Shown piece by piece: positions 54,635 through 63,620 of a DNA stretch of 64,000 nucleotides. A program made the translations under genes and the position numbers. Under the pieces are notes generated by a model. That model had not been told where the DNA came from. It saw only the letters and a program-made list of their open reading frames with translations, and made no database searches. The DNA is from Flagellimonas hadalis (lineage in GTDB: Bacteria > Bacteroidota > Bacteroidia > Flavobacteriales > Flavobacteriaceae). The DNA is taken from assembly GCF_007785775.2 (NCBI RefSeq), contig NZ_VNIK02000004.1:1-64000 (forward strand), given 5' to 3'. Within the stretch, counting starts at the first letter, position 1, and each line of letters opens with the position of its first letter.

Positions 54635-56128
54635 TTATTTTTCGGTCCAGTGTTCCAGTGCTTTTATGGCCCTGTACCATCCCTGGATGCCTTTTTCAAT
54701 GGCCTCGCGGTCCTGGGTAGGTTCAAAATGTACATCGGTCTGCCAAATATCTTGGATTTCCTCGGGATTTTTCCAATAGCCCACGGCCAATCCGGCCAAA
54801 TAGGCAGCACCCATAACGGTGGTCTCCACAATCTTCGGGCGCACCGTCACCGTGTTCAGCACATCGGCCTGAAACTGCATCAGCATATCGTTCACCGTTG
54901 CACCACCATCCACGCGCAATTCCTTGATGGAAATCCCGGAATCGGCTTCCATGGCCTTTAGGATATCCATGGTCTGGTAGGCAATGGACTCCAATGCGGC
55001 ACGTGCAATATGGGCATCGGTGCTGCCCCGTGTCAACCCAAAAATGGTACCTTGGGCATGTTGGTTCCAGTGGGGCGCGCCCAATCCCGCAAAGGCGGGG
55101 ACAAAGAACACGCCTTCGGAACTATCGACCGAAGTTGCCAATTTTTCCACTTCTGCCGAATTTTTGATGATGCCAAGACCGTCCCTGAGCCATTGCACCA
55201 CCGCTCCGGCAATAAAGATGCTTCCTTCGAGTGCATATTGTGTCTTTCCATTGATTTTCCAGGCCACGGTGGTCAGCAGGTTGTTTTGGGAAACGATGGG
55301 TTTTTCGCCAATGTTCATCAGCATGAAACAACCCGTGCCGTAAGTGTTCTTTACCATGCCCTGTTTGGTGCACATCTGCCCGAACAAGGCCGCTTGTTGG
55401 TCGCCCGCAATGCCTGCGATGGGAATTTTGGAAGCAAAAAAGTTGGGACAGGTATGCCCATACACTTCGCTGGATTGTTTCACTTCGGGCAGCATGCTCT
55501 TTGGAATGGTCAAGAGGTCCAATAGTTCATTGTCCCAATCCATCGTATTGATATTGAAGAGCATGGTGCGTGATGCGTTCGTCACATCGGTGATGTGGAG
55601 TTGGCCATCGGTCATTTTCCAGATCAGCCAAGAGTCGATGGTGCCCAGTGCCAGTTCACCCGCCTCTGCCTTTTCACGGGCACCGGCCACATGGTCCAAG
55701 ATCCATTTCACCTTGGTGCCGGAGAAATAGGAATCGATCACGAGGCCCGTTTTTTTACGGATGAGGTCCGATTTTCCGGCCTTTTTCAGTTCATCGCAAT
55801 AATCTGCGGTGCGTTTGTCCTGCCACACAATGGCATTATAGACGGGTCGGCCGGTTTTTTTGTCCCAAACCACCACGGTCTCCCGCTGATTGGTGATGCC
55901 GATGGCGGCCATCTGTTCCGCTTTGAGGCCTTTTTTACTGACCGCTTCGGCAGCCATACCTGCTTGGGTGGACCAAATTTCATCAGGGTCGTGCTCTACC
56001 CATCCGGGTTTGGGAAATATTTGGGTGAATTCTTTTTGTGCTACGGAGATAATTGTTCCCTTTTCATCAAAGACCACGGCACGGGAACTGGTAGTGCCTT
56101 GATCTAGGGCAAGGATATATTGGCTCAT
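54635..56128 (-). CDS. glpK: Glycerol kinase
   Basis: 497 residues, the normal length. FGGY-family motifs: [20 protein letters not shown] (phosphate 1), [22 protein letters not shown], and the C-terminal signature [21 protein letters not shown] followed by [15 protein letters not shown] and [19 protein letters not shown]. It phosphorylates glycerol with ATP in the cytosol. It is the first gene of a two-gene operon with glpF. A weak hairpin with T run (CAAAAACCG...CGGT) lies upstream near 56182-56205, between it and the tspO gene. Confidence 0.96.
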   Translation of the reverse strand: MSQYILALDQGTTSSRAVVFDEKGTIISVAQKEFTQIFPKPGWVEHDPDEIWSTQAGMAAEAVSKKGLKAEQMAAIGITNQRETVVVWDKKTGRPVYNAIVWQDKRTADYCDELKKAGKSDLIRKKTGLVIDSYFSGTKVKWILDHVAGAREKAEAGELALGTIDSWLIWKMTDGQLHITDVTNASRTMLFNINTMDWDNELLDLLTIPKSMLPEVKQSSEVYGHTCPNFFASKIPIAGIAGDQQAALFGQMCTKQGMVKNTYGTGCFMLMNIGEKPIVSQNNLLTTVAWKINGKTQYALEGSIFIAGAVVQWLRDGLGIIKNSAEVEKLATSVDSSEGVFFVPAFAGLGAPHWNQHAQGTIFGLTRGSTDAHIARAALESIAYQTMDILKAMEADSGISIKELRVDGGATVNDMLMQFQADVLNTVTVRPKIVETTVMGAAYLAGLAVGYWKNPEEIQDIWQTDVHFEPTQDREAIEKGIQGWYRAIKALEHWTEK

Positions 56129-56245
56129 TTTAGTGATTTATGTGCGCTTGAATTTACTAAAATATTATCTGAGTGGCTACACAAAAACCGAGAAGCGGTA
56201 TTTTTGTTTGGGTTTGAACTCTCCACTTGCTCTTGATTTTTCACT

Positions 56246-56722
56246 TTAGGGATTGAGGGCCCATATCCGATAGTTCAGCACGGCGGCAAATCCAACCCAG
56301 AGCATATAGGGTACCAATAGATAGGCAGCAGGTCTGCTTATGATCCGGAACCATTTGATGGTGAGAATGATAAGTGTCAAAAGTATCAAAATGACCACAA
56401 GACCCAAAAGTGGGTTTTTCAGACCGAAGAATACAATGCTCCACAAAGCGTTGAACAACAACTGGAACACAAAATGGTACAGGGCGGTCTTCACCCAAAT
56501 GTGGTGATAACCCTTGGACCAGACCATACCGGCCGAAATGCCCATCATAATATAAAGGGCAGTCCAAACAGGGGCAAAAAGCTCGTTCGGGGGAGTGAAC
56601 GAAGGTTTGTTGAGTGTTGTGTACCAATCATTTACCGAGCTCTGCGTGGCGATACTGGACAGAAATCCGATCAGCAGGCAGACAAGGACACCTATGGTGA
56701 TATAGAGAATTCTTTTTTTCAT
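56246..56722 (-). CDS. tspO: TspO/MBR-family tryptophan-rich sensory protein
   Basis: 158 residues with five predicted transmembrane helices. The signature NKPSFTPPNELFAPVWTALYIMMG matches the translocator-protein family, and FGLKNPLLGLVVILILLTLI and PYMLWVGFAAVLNY follow as usual. TspO proteins bind tetrapyrroles and modulate oxidative or light responses. It is divergent from the mevalonate gene, sharing a 92-base upstream region. Confidence 0.92.
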   Translation of the reverse strand: MKKRILYITIGVLVCLLIGFLSSIATQSSVNDWYTTLNKPSFTPPNELFAPVWTALYIMMGISAGMVWSKGYHHIWVKTALYHFVFQLLFNALWSIVFFGLKNPLLGLVVILILLTLIILTIKWFRIISRPAAYLLVPYMLWVGFAAVLNYRIWALNP

Positions 56723-56766
56723 GGTCGGTGCAACAGCAACTAAAATAAGAATTTATTTGCATCCAA

Positions 56767-56798
56767 TTTCTTGCTAGGTGCTGGCAAGTGTATATTTG
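56767..56798 (+). promoter_or_regulatory. Promoter of diphosphomevalonate decarboxylase gene
   Basis: TTTC (56767-56770), then 20 bases, then TATATTTG (56791-56798), a perfect TAnnTTTG. The ATG at 56815 is 17 bases beyond the -7 box. This excludes the longer frame starting at 56788. Confidence 0.6.
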
Positions 56799-56814
56799 TC
56801 CAAATTTCCTTTCA

Positions 56815-57900
56815 ATGACGGAGAACGATTTTCTGCCCAATGTCTATCAGGAATTTCCCTTGTCGGGCAAGGTGACTTGGAGGGCGCCCAGCAATATTGC
56901 CCTTGTGAAATATTGGGGAAAGAAACCGGTCCAGATTCCGGCCAACCCGTCCATCAGTTTTACGTTGGATACCTGCGCCACGACCACTTCGGTGACTTTT
57001 ACAAAAAAAGAGGGAGATGCAGATTTTTCCTTTGACCTGTTGTTCGAAGGGAAACCCAAAGAGGAATTCAAACCCAAGATCCTGACTTTTTTCGAGAGGA
57101 TAGTTTCTTACCTGCCTTTTCTGAAGGCATACCATTTTGACATAGATACTTCCAATTCCTTTCCGCACAGCAGTGGCATTGCGTCATCTGCCAGTGGAAT
57201 GGCCGCCCTGTCCCTTTGCTTGATGGACATTGAAAAACAATTGGACCCGACCATGGACCGCACGACCTTCAATAGGAAGGCGTCCTATTTGGCCCGATTG
57301 GGTTCCGGAAGTGCCTGTAGGAGCATTCACGGAAGTTTGGTGGAATGGGGAATTCATGAAAACATACCCCAAAGTTCGGATTTGTACGGGACCGAGTACC
57401 CGTTTGCGATAGATTCCGTTTTCAAGACCTACCAAGATACCATTTTGCTGGTGCACAAAGGGGAAAAACAAGTGAGCAGCACGGTGGGCCACCAGCTCAT
57501 GAAGGGCCACCCCTATGCCGAGAACCGCTTTCAACAGGCGGTACAGAACCTGGACAGCCTAAAACCTATTTTGGCCAGTGGCGATTTGGAAGGATTCATC
57601 CAACTGGTGGAGAGCGAAGCACTCACCCTACATGCCATGATGATGACCAGTATGCCCTATTTTATACTGATGAAGCCCGATACCCTGGAAATCATCAATA
57701 AAATCTGGAAATATCGGCAAGAGAGCAAGGTCCCCGTCTGTTTCACCTTGGATGCAGGGGCCAATGTGCACATGCTCTATCCGGAAAACGTCAAGGAGAA
57801 TGTGCAGCGTTTCATTGATGATGAATTGGCCATGCACTGCGAAAACGGCCAGTACATACATGATCGGGTCGGGAAAGGTGCGGTCAAAATAAACGACTAA
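56815..57900 (+). CDS. mvaD: Diphosphomevalonate decarboxylase
   Basis: 361 residues from MTENDFLPNVYQEF. GHMP superfamily: WRAPSNIALVKYWGKK at the N-terminus, the phosphate loop NSFPHSSGIASSASGMAAL, and SYLARLGSGSACRSIHGSLVEWG, the MVD signature. It converts mevalonate 5-diphosphate to isopentenyl diphosphate in the cytosol. A GHMP kinase and a prenyltransferase follow on the same strand, forming an isoprenoid block. Confidence 0.94.
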   Translation: MTENDFLPNVYQEFPLSGKVTWRAPSNIALVKYWGKKPVQIPANPSISFTLDTCATTTSVTFTKKEGDADFSFDLLFEGKPKEEFKPKILTFFERIVSYLPFLKAYHFDIDTSNSFPHSSGIASSASGMAALSLCLMDIEKQLDPTMDRTTFNRKASYLARLGSGSACRSIHGSLVEWGIHENIPQSSDLYGTEYPFAIDSVFKTYQDTILLVHKGEKQVSSTVGHQLMKGHPYAENRFQQAVQNLDSLKPILASGDLEGFIQLVESEALTLHAMMMTSMPYFILMKPDTLEIINKIWKYRQESKVPVCFTLDAGANVHMLYPENVKENVQRFIDDELAMHCENGQYIHDRVGKGAVKIND

Positions 57901-58037
57901 AAATGAATAGTTAAGCTGTTTTTTTACGTTATTTGCCCAAATTTTCGGCACGGGACAAGATTTGGTAGATCAAACAGTTTTGTTCATCGTAATTTTTTAA
58001 AAATTAAACAGTATAGTTTGTATCTTAGTACCAGCAT
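57901..58037 (+). other. Intergenic region before the GHMP kinase
   Basis: 137 bases, AT-rich, with a palindromic AATTTTTTAAAAATT-like run and TATCTTAG (58021-58028), a degraded -7 box 10 bases before the kinase start. A weak separate promoter is likely. No gene seen. Confidence 0.4.
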
Positions 58038-58967
58038 ATGAAAGGTCCACTCTTCTATTCAAAGATTTTACTGTTCGGGGAATATGGTATCATCAAAGAT
58101 TCCAAAGGACTTTCCATTCCCTATAATTTTTTCAAAGGTGCGCTGAAAAGGGACAAGAACCCTTCGGAAATGGCGCGCAAGTCCAACGAAAGCCTAAAGG
58201 CTTTTGCTGCTTACTTGAAAAATCTGGACAAAAAACTCGTATCCTTTGATATGGAGACCTTGGAAACGGACATTGCCAATGGGATGTACTTTGACAGTTC
58301 CATTCCCCAAGGGTATGGCATTGGCAGTAGTGGGGCCTTGGTCGCAGCCATTTACGACCGTTATGCCATGGACAAGATCACTGTATTGGAAAACCTGACG
58401 AGGGACAAACTCTTGCAGCTCAAGAAGATTTTTGGCAAAATGGAATCCTTTTTCCACGGGAAGTCTTCAGGTCTGGATCCTTTGAACAGCTATCTCAGCC
58501 TGCCCATTTTGATCAATTCCCAAGACAATATTGAATCCACCAGCATTCCTTCCCAGAATACCAACGGCAAGGGTGCCGTCTTTTTATTGGATAGTGGAAT
58601 GACGGGTGAGACTGCTCCCATGGTCCAGATTTTCATGGAGAAGATGAAGCAGGAAGGTTTCAGGAACATGGTCAAGAACCAATTCATCAAACATACCGAT
58701 GCCTGTGTGGAAGATTTCCTGAACGGCAACGTGAAGTCCCTTTTTGGCAACCTGAAGCAACTTTCGCATGTGGTCTTCGATCACTTCAAACCCATGATCC
58801 CAGCCAAGTTCCACCAACTCTGGAAACAGGGCATCGAAACCAATGATTACTACCTCAAACTCTGCGGATCTGGAGGCGGAGGGTACATCTTGGGCTTTAC
58901 CGAAGATCTGGAAAAGGCCAAAAAAGCACTCAAGGACTACAATCTGGAGGTAGTGTACAACTTCTAA
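58038..58967 (+). CDS. GHMP kinase, mevalonate-kinase-like
   Basis: 309 residues. The N-terminus FYSKILLFGEYGIIKDSKGL resembles the mevalonate kinase start (K-x-ILFGEH). The phosphate loop is PQGYGIGSSGALVAAIYDRY, with KSSGLDPLNSYLSLP next, and the C-terminal GHMP motif is KLCGSGGGGYILGFTED. The likely reaction is ATP-dependent phosphorylation of mevalonate. Phosphomevalonate kinase is the alternative. Position between mvaD and a UbiA prenyltransferase supports the isoprenoid assignment. Confidence 0.85.
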   Translation: MKGPLFYSKILLFGEYGIIKDSKGLSIPYNFFKGALKRDKNPSEMARKSNESLKAFAAYLKNLDKKLVSFDMETLETDIANGMYFDSSIPQGYGIGSSGALVAAIYDRYAMDKITVLENLTRDKLLQLKKIFGKMESFFHGKSSGLDPLNSYLSLPILINSQDNIESTSIPSQNTNGKGAVFLLDSGMTGETAPMVQIFMEKMKQEGFRNMVKNQFIKHTDACVEDFLNGNVKSLFGNLKQLSHVVFDHFKPMIPAKFHQLWKQGIETNDYYLKLCGSGGGGYILGFTEDLEKAKKALKDYNLEVVYNF

Positions 58968-58977
58968 AAGCAAACCC

Positions 58978-59883
58978 ATGCTTAATAGAAAAAACAAACT
59001 CTTGCTTTTTAAGCTATTGAGTCTGTTTTCCGTGGTGAGGGGATATAATATTTTGGTAATCACCTTGGCGCAATATTTGGCGTCCATCTATATCTTGTCG
59101 CCGGACATTCCCCTTCGGGAAGTGGTGTTTGACCTCAATTTATTCCTCATTGTGACTGCTTCGGCCCTGGTCATTGCCAGTGGATACATCATCAACAATT
59201 TCTATGATGCGGAAAAGGATTTGATCAACAAGCCCACCAAAAGTATGTTGGACCGTTTGGTGAGCCAACGTTTTAAACTCACCACCTACTTCATCCTCAA
59301 CTTTTTGGCGGTGTTCGTGGCCAGTTACATCTCCTTTAAGGCGGTGCTGTTCTTTTCGGCCTATATTTTTGGCATTTGGTTCTATTCACACAAGCTCAAA
59401 CGGATTCCTTTTGTGGGCAACCTGGTTTCGTCCACCTTGGCCATTGCCCCATTTTTTGTGGTGTTCGTGTACTACCAGAATTTTAAAACAGTAATCTTTG
59501 TGCATGCACTGTTCCTGTTTTTGTTGATTTTGGCCCGTGAGATGATCAAGGATCTGGAGAACATGGCTGGCGATATGGCGCAGAATTACAGGACCATCCC
59601 CATTATGTATGGCCCCAAAGTGTCCAAATCCCTCATCACTTTTTTGATTGCCCTGACCCTTGTACCGGCCCTATTGCTCATCAAAACCTTCGATGTGGGG
59701 TACATGTACCTCTACTTCATGGCCTGCATAGGTCTTTTGGTGCTGTTCCTTGTGCTCTTGTGGATATCGGGAAGCAAAATACATTACGTGTGGCTGCACA
59801 ACATATTGAAATTCATTATCGTGGCAGGGGTATTCAGTATCCTTCTGATCGATTTAGATTTGGTATTGAACCGAATTTTGTAA
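58978..59883 (+). CDS. UbiA-family prenyltransferase
   Basis: 301 residues, about eight transmembrane helices. The two Asp-rich Mg-diphosphate motifs are NNFYDAEKDLINKP (about 79) and DLENMAGDMAQNYRT (about 197). Family members attach a prenyl chain to an acceptor in the membrane. Bacteroidota relatives are often annotated as geranylgeranylglycerol-phosphate geranylgeranyltransferase; the acceptor is not readable here. It starts 10 bases after the GHMP kinase stop, so both are probably co-transcribed. Confidence 0.87.
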   Translation: MLNRKNKLLLFKLLSLFSVVRGYNILVITLAQYLASIYILSPDIPLREVVFDLNLFLIVTASALVIASGYIINNFYDAEKDLINKPTKSMLDRLVSQRFKLTTYFILNFLAVFVASYISFKAVLFFSAYIFGIWFYSHKLKRIPFVGNLVSSTLAIAPFFVVFVYYQNFKTVIFVHALFLFLLILAREMIKDLENMAGDMAQNYRTIPIMYGPKVSKSLITFLIALTLVPALLLIKTFDVGYMYLYFMACIGLLVLFLVLLWISGSKIHYVWLHNILKFIIVAGVFSILLIDLDLVLNRIL

Positions 59884-59920
59884 TTCTTTGACACTGTGAT
59901 TTTTTGGAGTGTAAAAAGAC

Positions 59921-59928
59921 TACATTTG
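59921..59928 (+). promoter_or_regulatory. -7 box for the pseudouridine synthase gene
   Basis: TACATTTG is a perfect TAnnTTTG, 17 bases before the start at 59946. TTTG at 59903-59906 is only 14 bases upstream, so the -33 element is not convincing. Confidence 0.5.
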
Positions 59929-59945
59929 CAAAAAATTGATGACTG

Positions 59946-60794
59946 ATGGCGAAATCAGACAATAACCGTAGCAACAGGCCTTCCGGTAACCGAAGGGACC
60001 AAGGACAAAGTCAGCGAAAGCCTTTTTCCAAGAAACCCATCAACAAGCAAAAACCTGCCCCACCACAGAAAAAATCCAATCCCGATGAAATTCGATTGAA
60101 CAGGTACATTGCCAATGCGGGCATCTGTTCCCGAAGGGAAGCCGATACTTTTATCGCGGCAGGAAATGTTACGGTAAACGGGAAGCCCGTCACCGAAATG
60201 GGCTACAAGGTAAAGCGTTCCGATGATGTCCGTTTTGATGGCAAGCGCCTTAATCCGGAACAGAAAGAATACATCCTCCTGAACAAACCCAAGAACTTTA
60301 TCACCACCACCAGTGACGAAAAAGGAAGACGGACCGTAATGGAATTGATTTCCAGTGCCTCAAAAGCCCGCCTGCTGCCCGTTGGTCGGTTGGACCGGAA
60401 CACGACGGGGCTTCTGCTCTTTACCAACGATGGTGACCTGACCAAAAAATTGACCCACCCCAAACATGGTGTCCGAAAGATCTATCACGTACATTTGGAC
60501 CAGAGCCTAAGCTTGGCAGATCTGCACAAGATCGAGGCAGGTCTGGAACTGGAGGATGGTCCCATTGAGGTGGACAGTATCAGTTTCATCCAAGGTGCCC
60601 CAAAAAAGGAAATCGGGGTGGAGATCCACAGCGGACGGAACAGGATTGTGCGCCGCATCTTTGAGCATTTGGGCTATGAGGTCACCAAACTGGATCGCGT
60701 CATTTTTGCGGGACTTACCAAAAAAGACCTTCCCCGCGGCCATTGGCGACACCTGACCGAGCAGGAAGTGATCAATCTAAAAATGATTAAATAA
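59946..60794 (+). CDS. RsuA/RluB-family 23S/16S rRNA pseudouridine synthase
   Basis: 282 residues. A basic, disordered N-terminal extension (about 1-48; NNRSNRPSGNRRDQGQSQRK) precedes an S4 RNA-binding domain (RLNRYIANAGICSRREADTFI, about 50-100). The catalytic domain has the Asp in PVGRLDRNTTGLLLFTND, plus EIGVEIHSGRNRIVRRIFEHLGYEV. It isomerises uridine in rRNA, most like RluB (position 2605 in E. coli numbering). The extension is unusual against E. coli RluB but common in Bacteroidota. Confidence 0.93.
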   Translation: MAKSDNNRSNRPSGNRRDQGQSQRKPFSKKPINKQKPAPPQKKSNPDEIRLNRYIANAGICSRREADTFIAAGNVTVNGKPVTEMGYKVKRSDDVRFDGKRLNPEQKEYILLNKPKNFITTTSDEKGRRTVMELISSASKARLLPVGRLDRNTTGLLLFTNDGDLTKKLTHPKHGVRKIYHVHLDQSLSLADLHKIEAGLELEDGPIEVDSISFIQGAPKKEIGVEIHSGRNRIVRRIFEHLGYEVTKLDRVIFAGLTKKDLPRGHWRHLTEQEVINLKMIK

Positions 60795-60798
60795 AGGA

Positions 60799-61242
60799 TT
60801 GAAGGGCTTAGGTTACCATATTCGATTTTACATGTTGTCCTTGGTATTTTTTGCCTTGGCACTCTATTTCTATTTTTTTTCGGGCCAGAGCCTGATAGAT
60901 CTCAACGTCGGTGACACCTATTATGTGGTGGCCTACTTCGATTTTTTCCTGCTGTTCGGTATTTGGTTTGCCCTTTGCGGTTTGGGATATTGGATAGTTG
61001 CAAAAAAAGGGGTCAAGCTCTACACATGGGCCCATTGGGTGCATGTAATCCTCAGTATTTTGCCTTTTGTGCTTTTACCCCTGATGACCTATTTTCAAGA
61101 AAGTTATGGCCCCGATCAATTTGATGGTCTGGCAGCAGCACAAGGATTGTTTGTCTTGAGCCTTGGTGGATTTGTATTGGGTCAGTTGGCCTATTTTTTG
61201 AACATTTTGGTTTCTACACTATCCCTAAAGAGAGGAGTCTAA
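60799..61242 (+). CDS. Small membrane protein resembling part of cytochrome oxidase subunit I
   Basis: 147 residues from a TTG four bases after the pseudouridine synthase stop; the ATG at 60832 (MLSLVFF) is an alternative start. Four transmembrane helices. The segment LNVGDTYYVVAYFDFFLLFG closely resembles the COX1 sequence DTYYVVAHFHYVL, but the heme/copper His residues are replaced (AHFHY becomes AYFDF). That suggests a derived, cofactor-free relative. No other oxidase gene is nearby and the function is unknown. Confidence 0.65.
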   Translation: MKGLGYHIRFYMLSLVFFALALYFYFFSGQSLIDLNVGDTYYVVAYFDFFLLFGIWFALCGLGYWIVAKKGVKLYTWAHWVHVILSILPFVLLPLMTYFQESYGPDQFDGLAAAQGLFVLSLGGFVLGQLAYFLNILVSTLSLKRGV

Positions 61243-61305
61243 GGGCATCAATTTAAAAGGATAATACCATTCCCCCTGGGCCTTCTATTGACGGATGTTT
61301 ATGTA

Positions 61306-63495
61306 TTATCGGTTGAACCAATACGTAAACTTGAGCGTCAACGACCACAGATTACCTTCCAGCGGGGAAAGCTGTTCATTGTTGTTGAACACCAAAAAAA
61401 GGTCGGAAGCAGGAGCATAACGCCACTGCAATCGCGAATTGATGCCAAAGTTGTTGTTCTGCTCGTTGTACTGCAGTAGGGTGGACCAGAACAATTTGTT
61501 GGTAAAGGTGATGTCCGTCTCCGTACCCACCAACCAAAAATCGGTAGTATACCAAGGGGCCGGCAAATCTAAATTGTTATAGCTCAATACAGCACCCAAA
61601 CTTACATACGGCTGGAATCGATACCCCAGTTCAGCATTCAAGTTGGTACGGTACCCGCTCGCAAAATAGCGACCCAGTCGGGTGGTCAAATTGTAGGTAA
61701 ACAAACTTTTCGGGCGTGAATTGTATTGCAGGTACATACCGTTCCAGTGGTGCTGCGTTCCACTGGCCAGTTGCTCCTGTCCCGTGTTGGTGGGGTCAAA
61801 GGGGGCCAACAATCTCACATATTCGTTAAATACATCCACACTCAGGGAACTGCGGTCCATAAAATCGACACCATAGCCTACAATGGATACATAATCCGTA
61901 GCATTCATGTTGGGGTTGAAATAATAGTAACCGGTGTACTTCGGGCCGTGACTCACTACTTTTTCACTAGCGGGCAGGAATTGATACCCAACGGAACCCT
62001 CAAATTTGAGATAGTTGTTCCGGGGCACAAAACCCACCTCCGAGGTGAAATCATCCGAAATATATTCCTGTTGTACCCGCCAGTTCCAGTTACGGCTGCT
62101 ATATTCCAAATGGGCACCCTGGGCAATACCGCTATAGGTTTCATCGGGGCCGAACGATTTCAACATAAACACCTTTCCGTTGTATTTGTTGTCGGCAGAG
62201 GCCAGATTGTATTCCAGACCTAAGTTTCGGTTGAATTTGGTGTATTGCGTCTGTAGGCTATCGGCCAAGGCATTATAGTCCAATGATTCCTTGTTCACGA
62301 ACATCAACCCGATGTTGGAACGGGAAAATACCTTTTGTTGCAAGGAGAGCACGGCAAAATTCTGACTGGGGAGCCCCGTTTCGTCCAGTTTGTCGGTTTG
62401 CATGTTCAAGGCGCCCAAACGGAGGTTGCGATTCAGGTTTCCACTGACCCTTGCCCCAGCGATGATGGGCACACCCAACCCGATCCTTCGCGAAAAGAAC
62501 GGACGGATTTCATCATAACCAAAACTGGCAAAGAGGTCGGCATTTTCAAGGAAAAACTGCCGTCTTTCTGGAAAAAAGAGTTCAAAACGGGTCAAGTTGG
62601 CCACTTGACGGTCGACTTCCACTTGGGAAAAATCAGGATTGATGGTCAGGTCGAGATTCAAGGAAGAGGTCAGCCCTAATTTGATGTCACCACCCACCTT
62701 AAACTCGTTATCGTACGACAGATTTTCGATACTCGAATTGCCCACTGTGCCCAATACATAGGGAATAATGGAATAGTTGAGTCCCTGTTTGGGCGGTGGC
62801 TTGTCCCAGACCATCGTGCCCGTGTAGGCCAGCGAAGCCGTTGGAAACTGTCGTGGTATGGGCGTCCAGCTCGATTTTTCGTTGGTGCTAAGGTCCAATC
62901 GGGAAAAGTTTACGCCCCATTCGCTCACGTCCTTTTCATATCGTATTGATTTAAAGGGAATGGCCATTTCCACCACCCATTTGTCCTCATGGCTCTGCAC
63001 TTCCGATACCCATTTGCTGTCCCAGTTCAGGTCGATGCTGCCACCGTTGGACATGGTGCCGTCCCATTGTGCGCCGTAGGCATTGGCGCCAAAACTGAAC
63101 CCTGTGGTCTGGTTGTTGAACGGGTCCATGAACAGCAAAAAATTATCGTTGCCCCCAAAGGTGAAGTCCCTGCGGAGCGATTCCACCACATAGGTGTTTC
63201 CGGGCGTTTTGTAAAAGGTGGCCAAGAGGTAGAGCTGTCGGTCGTCGTAGGCCATTTTCACCTCGGAAGGCTGGGTGGCCTTGCGGTCGTCCATCGGCAA
63301 TACCATAAAAAAGTCCTGTGCGGCCTCTGCTTTTTGCCAAGTGGCCTCGTTGCCGATACCGTCAATGGTGAAGGTTTCGTCGGTTTGGTACAGATGGATT
63401 TTGAAATCGGCATTTTTCTTTTGCGCAAAGGTCAGCGCATAAAAAAACATAGCAAACGCTATGGAAACGGGAGTGGTTAGGCGGAGGTTATTCAT
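61306..63495 (-). CDS. DUF5916 outer-membrane protein with CBM9-like domain
   Basis: 729 residues from MNNLRLTTPVSIAF with a signal peptide ending ...ALTFAQ. Residues about 30-230 form a CBM9-like beta-sandwich (DETFTIDGIGNEATWQKAE; DRQLYLLATFYKTPG; NDNFLLFMDPFNNQTTG). The rest is a DUF5916 beta-barrel (INPDFSQVEVDRQVANLTRFELFFPERRQFFLENADLF) ending in a terminal NR after aromatic-rich strands. Location is probably the outer membrane; ligand and role are unknown. The longer frame to 63543 adds no signal peptide. Confidence 0.85.
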   Translation of the reverse strand: MNNLRLTTPVSIAFAMFFYALTFAQKKNADFKIHLYQTDETFTIDGIGNEATWQKAEAAQDFFMVLPMDDRKATQPSEVKMAYDDRQLYLLATFYKTPGNTYVVESLRRDFTFGGNDNFLLFMDPFNNQTTGFSFGANAYGAQWDGTMSNGGSIDLNWDSKWVSEVQSHEDKWVVEMAIPFKSIRYEKDVSEWGVNFSRLDLSTNEKSSWTPIPRQFPTASLAYTGTMVWDKPPPKQGLNYSIIPYVLGTVGNSSIENLSYDNEFKVGGDIKLGLTSSLNLDLTINPDFSQVEVDRQVANLTRFELFFPERRQFFLENADLFASFGYDEIRPFFSRRIGLGVPIIAGARVSGNLNRNLRLGALNMQTDKLDETGLPSQNFAVLSLQQKVFSRSNIGLMFVNKESLDYNALADSLQTQYTKFNRNLGLEYNLASADNKYNGKVFMLKSFGPDETYSGIAQGAHLEYSSRNWNWRVQQEYISDDFTSEVGFVPRNNYLKFEGSVGYQFLPASEKVVSHGPKYTGYYYFNPNMNATDYVSIVGYGVDFMDRSSLSVDVFNEYVRLLAPFDPTNTGQEQLASGTQHHWNGMYLQYNSRPKSLFTYNLTTRLGRYFASGYRTNLNAELGYRFQPYVSLGAVLSYNNLDLPAPWYTTDFWLVGTETDITFTNKLFWSTLLQYNEQNNNFGINSRLQWRYAPASDLFLVFNNNEQLSPLEGNLWSLTLKFTYWFNR

Positions 63496-63511
63496 GGTTT
63501 GTTCAGTGCCG

Positions 63512-63519
63512 TAAATGTA
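63512..63519 (-). promoter_or_regulatory. -7-like box for the DUF5916 gene
   Basis: The minus strand reads TACATTTA, one mismatch to TAnnTTTG, 16 bases before the start at 63495. Confidence 0.4.
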
Positions 63520-63620
63520 ATGATTTACTTTGTTTTTTAACAATGAACCCCCATTTCCGCTTTCAAATTATGAAATAGCTATTTTTAGAATGAAAGATGT
63601 CTGTTTTACACTGACCCAGG

